Shown piece after piece: positions 5,700 through 5,790 of a DNA stretch of 5,790 nt; the stretch's first letter is position 1; the number at the start of each line of letters is the position of its first letter. The stretch covers positions 1-5,790 of the forward strand of contig CAZEQD010000091.1 of the NCBI GenBank assembly GCA_964514305.1. Direction: 5' to 3'. The notes under the pieces were generated by a model that made no database searches, was not told the origin of the DNA, and saw nothing but the letters and a program-made list of their open reading frames with translations. The position numbers and the translations under genes are program-made. The stretch comes from CAZEQD01 sp964514305 (GTDB taxonomy: Bacteria; Acidobacteriota; Aminicenantia; Aminicenantales; Aminicenantaceae).

Positions 5700-5790
5700 T
5701 TAAATGAGAATGCCTCGAACTTTATTCCAAAAAGGACCGCTCCCCAGAGACTTTCTGTCTTTTGGATGATATAGCCCCAGGCCAAAGCTA
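5669..5790 (-). CDS. C-terminal end of a membrane protein, possibly CPBP protease-like (partial)
   Basis: This frame is open from the window's right edge to the TAA at 5669-5671, giving 39 complete codons. The part reading ALAWGYIIQKTESLWGAVLF resembles the last conserved segment of CPBP (CAAX-protease-like) intramembrane metalloproteases, typically GxxxGxxxxRTGSLWxxxLxHAxxN. At the position of that motif's histidine there is Gly (LFGIKFEAF), and Glu replaces the Asn/Asp four residues on, so the site looks degenerate or the family call is wrong. The codons read smoothly as hydrophobic protein while the other two frames do not. The gene ends inside the N-terminal homology region of the SecA-like gene (31-base overlap, different frame). 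Most of the gene is outside the window, so the family call is tentative. Confidence 0.5.
   Translation of the reverse strand, partial: ALAWGYIIQKTESLWGAVLFGIKFEAFSFNGIYQNIKKF
5675..5681 (-). promoter_or_regulatory. A_AAA_AAA heptamer, candidate -1 frameshift site
   Basis: On the minus strand seven A's occur as A|AAA|AAA in the phase of the upstream gene, just before its TTT TAA end. A -1 slip here places the ribosome in the SecA-like frame, giving NIKK joined to ILIKINNID. A AAA AAA is among the most slippery heptamers known in bacteria. No strong upstream Shine-Dalgarno-like stimulator and no strong downstream stem-loop was found, only a 4-bp GATA/TATC hairpin. A missing base in the homopolymer would look the same. 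Confidence 0.4.

Overview
The window reads as chromosomal DNA from an uncultivated, moderately AT-rich bacterium. A cohesin/dockerin protein built on the GDVNxDGxLTPGDAQ style of repeat, two lipid-hydrolase genes and an accessory SecA-like gene fit the poorly cultured anaerobic candidate phyla (for example Omnitrophota, Desantisbacteria or Aerophobetes-like lineages). The sequence alone does not fix the phylum. No rRNA, tRNA, CRISPR array, insertion sequence or origin was recognised.

Left part (1-1995, + strand): the 3' portion of a large modular protein, open from the first base. It has four cohesin-like beta modules with a dockerin-type calcium-binding pair between the second and third. The first two modules and the dockerin are cysteine-rich; the last two have no cysteine. 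A 111-base gap follows, with a plausible sigma70-type promoter.

Middle (2107-4265, + strand): a probable three-gene group. It holds a patatin-like (RssA-type) serine lipase starting at TTG, a zinc-dependent phospholipase C family protein, and an 87-residue two-helix membrane protein. The last two overlap by ATGA, which suggests translational coupling. Both enzymes belong to families that act on membrane lipids, so the group may handle phospholipid turnover, but that is inference.

Right part (4233-5790, - strand): a SecA-like ATPase gene converges on the middle group and overlaps its last gene by 33 bases. Upstream on the same strand is the 3' end of a hydrophobic protein resembling the C-terminus of a CPBP (CAAX-protease-like) intramembrane protease. 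This is the most unusual part of the window. The SecA-like protein has kept Walker A and the second motor domain but has lost, in frame, the block with Walker B (DEVD) and the preprotein cross-linking domain. The junction is a shared GMT. Its N-terminal homology runs upstream of the only ATG, with no ordinary start codon. A perfect A_AAA_AAA slippery heptamer lies in the gene overlap, in exactly the phase that would join the membrane protein to the SecA-like frame by a -1 shift. The locus may be a frameshift-encoded membrane-protease/SecA fusion, a single fused gene with a homopolymer error in the assembly, or a decaying gene pair.
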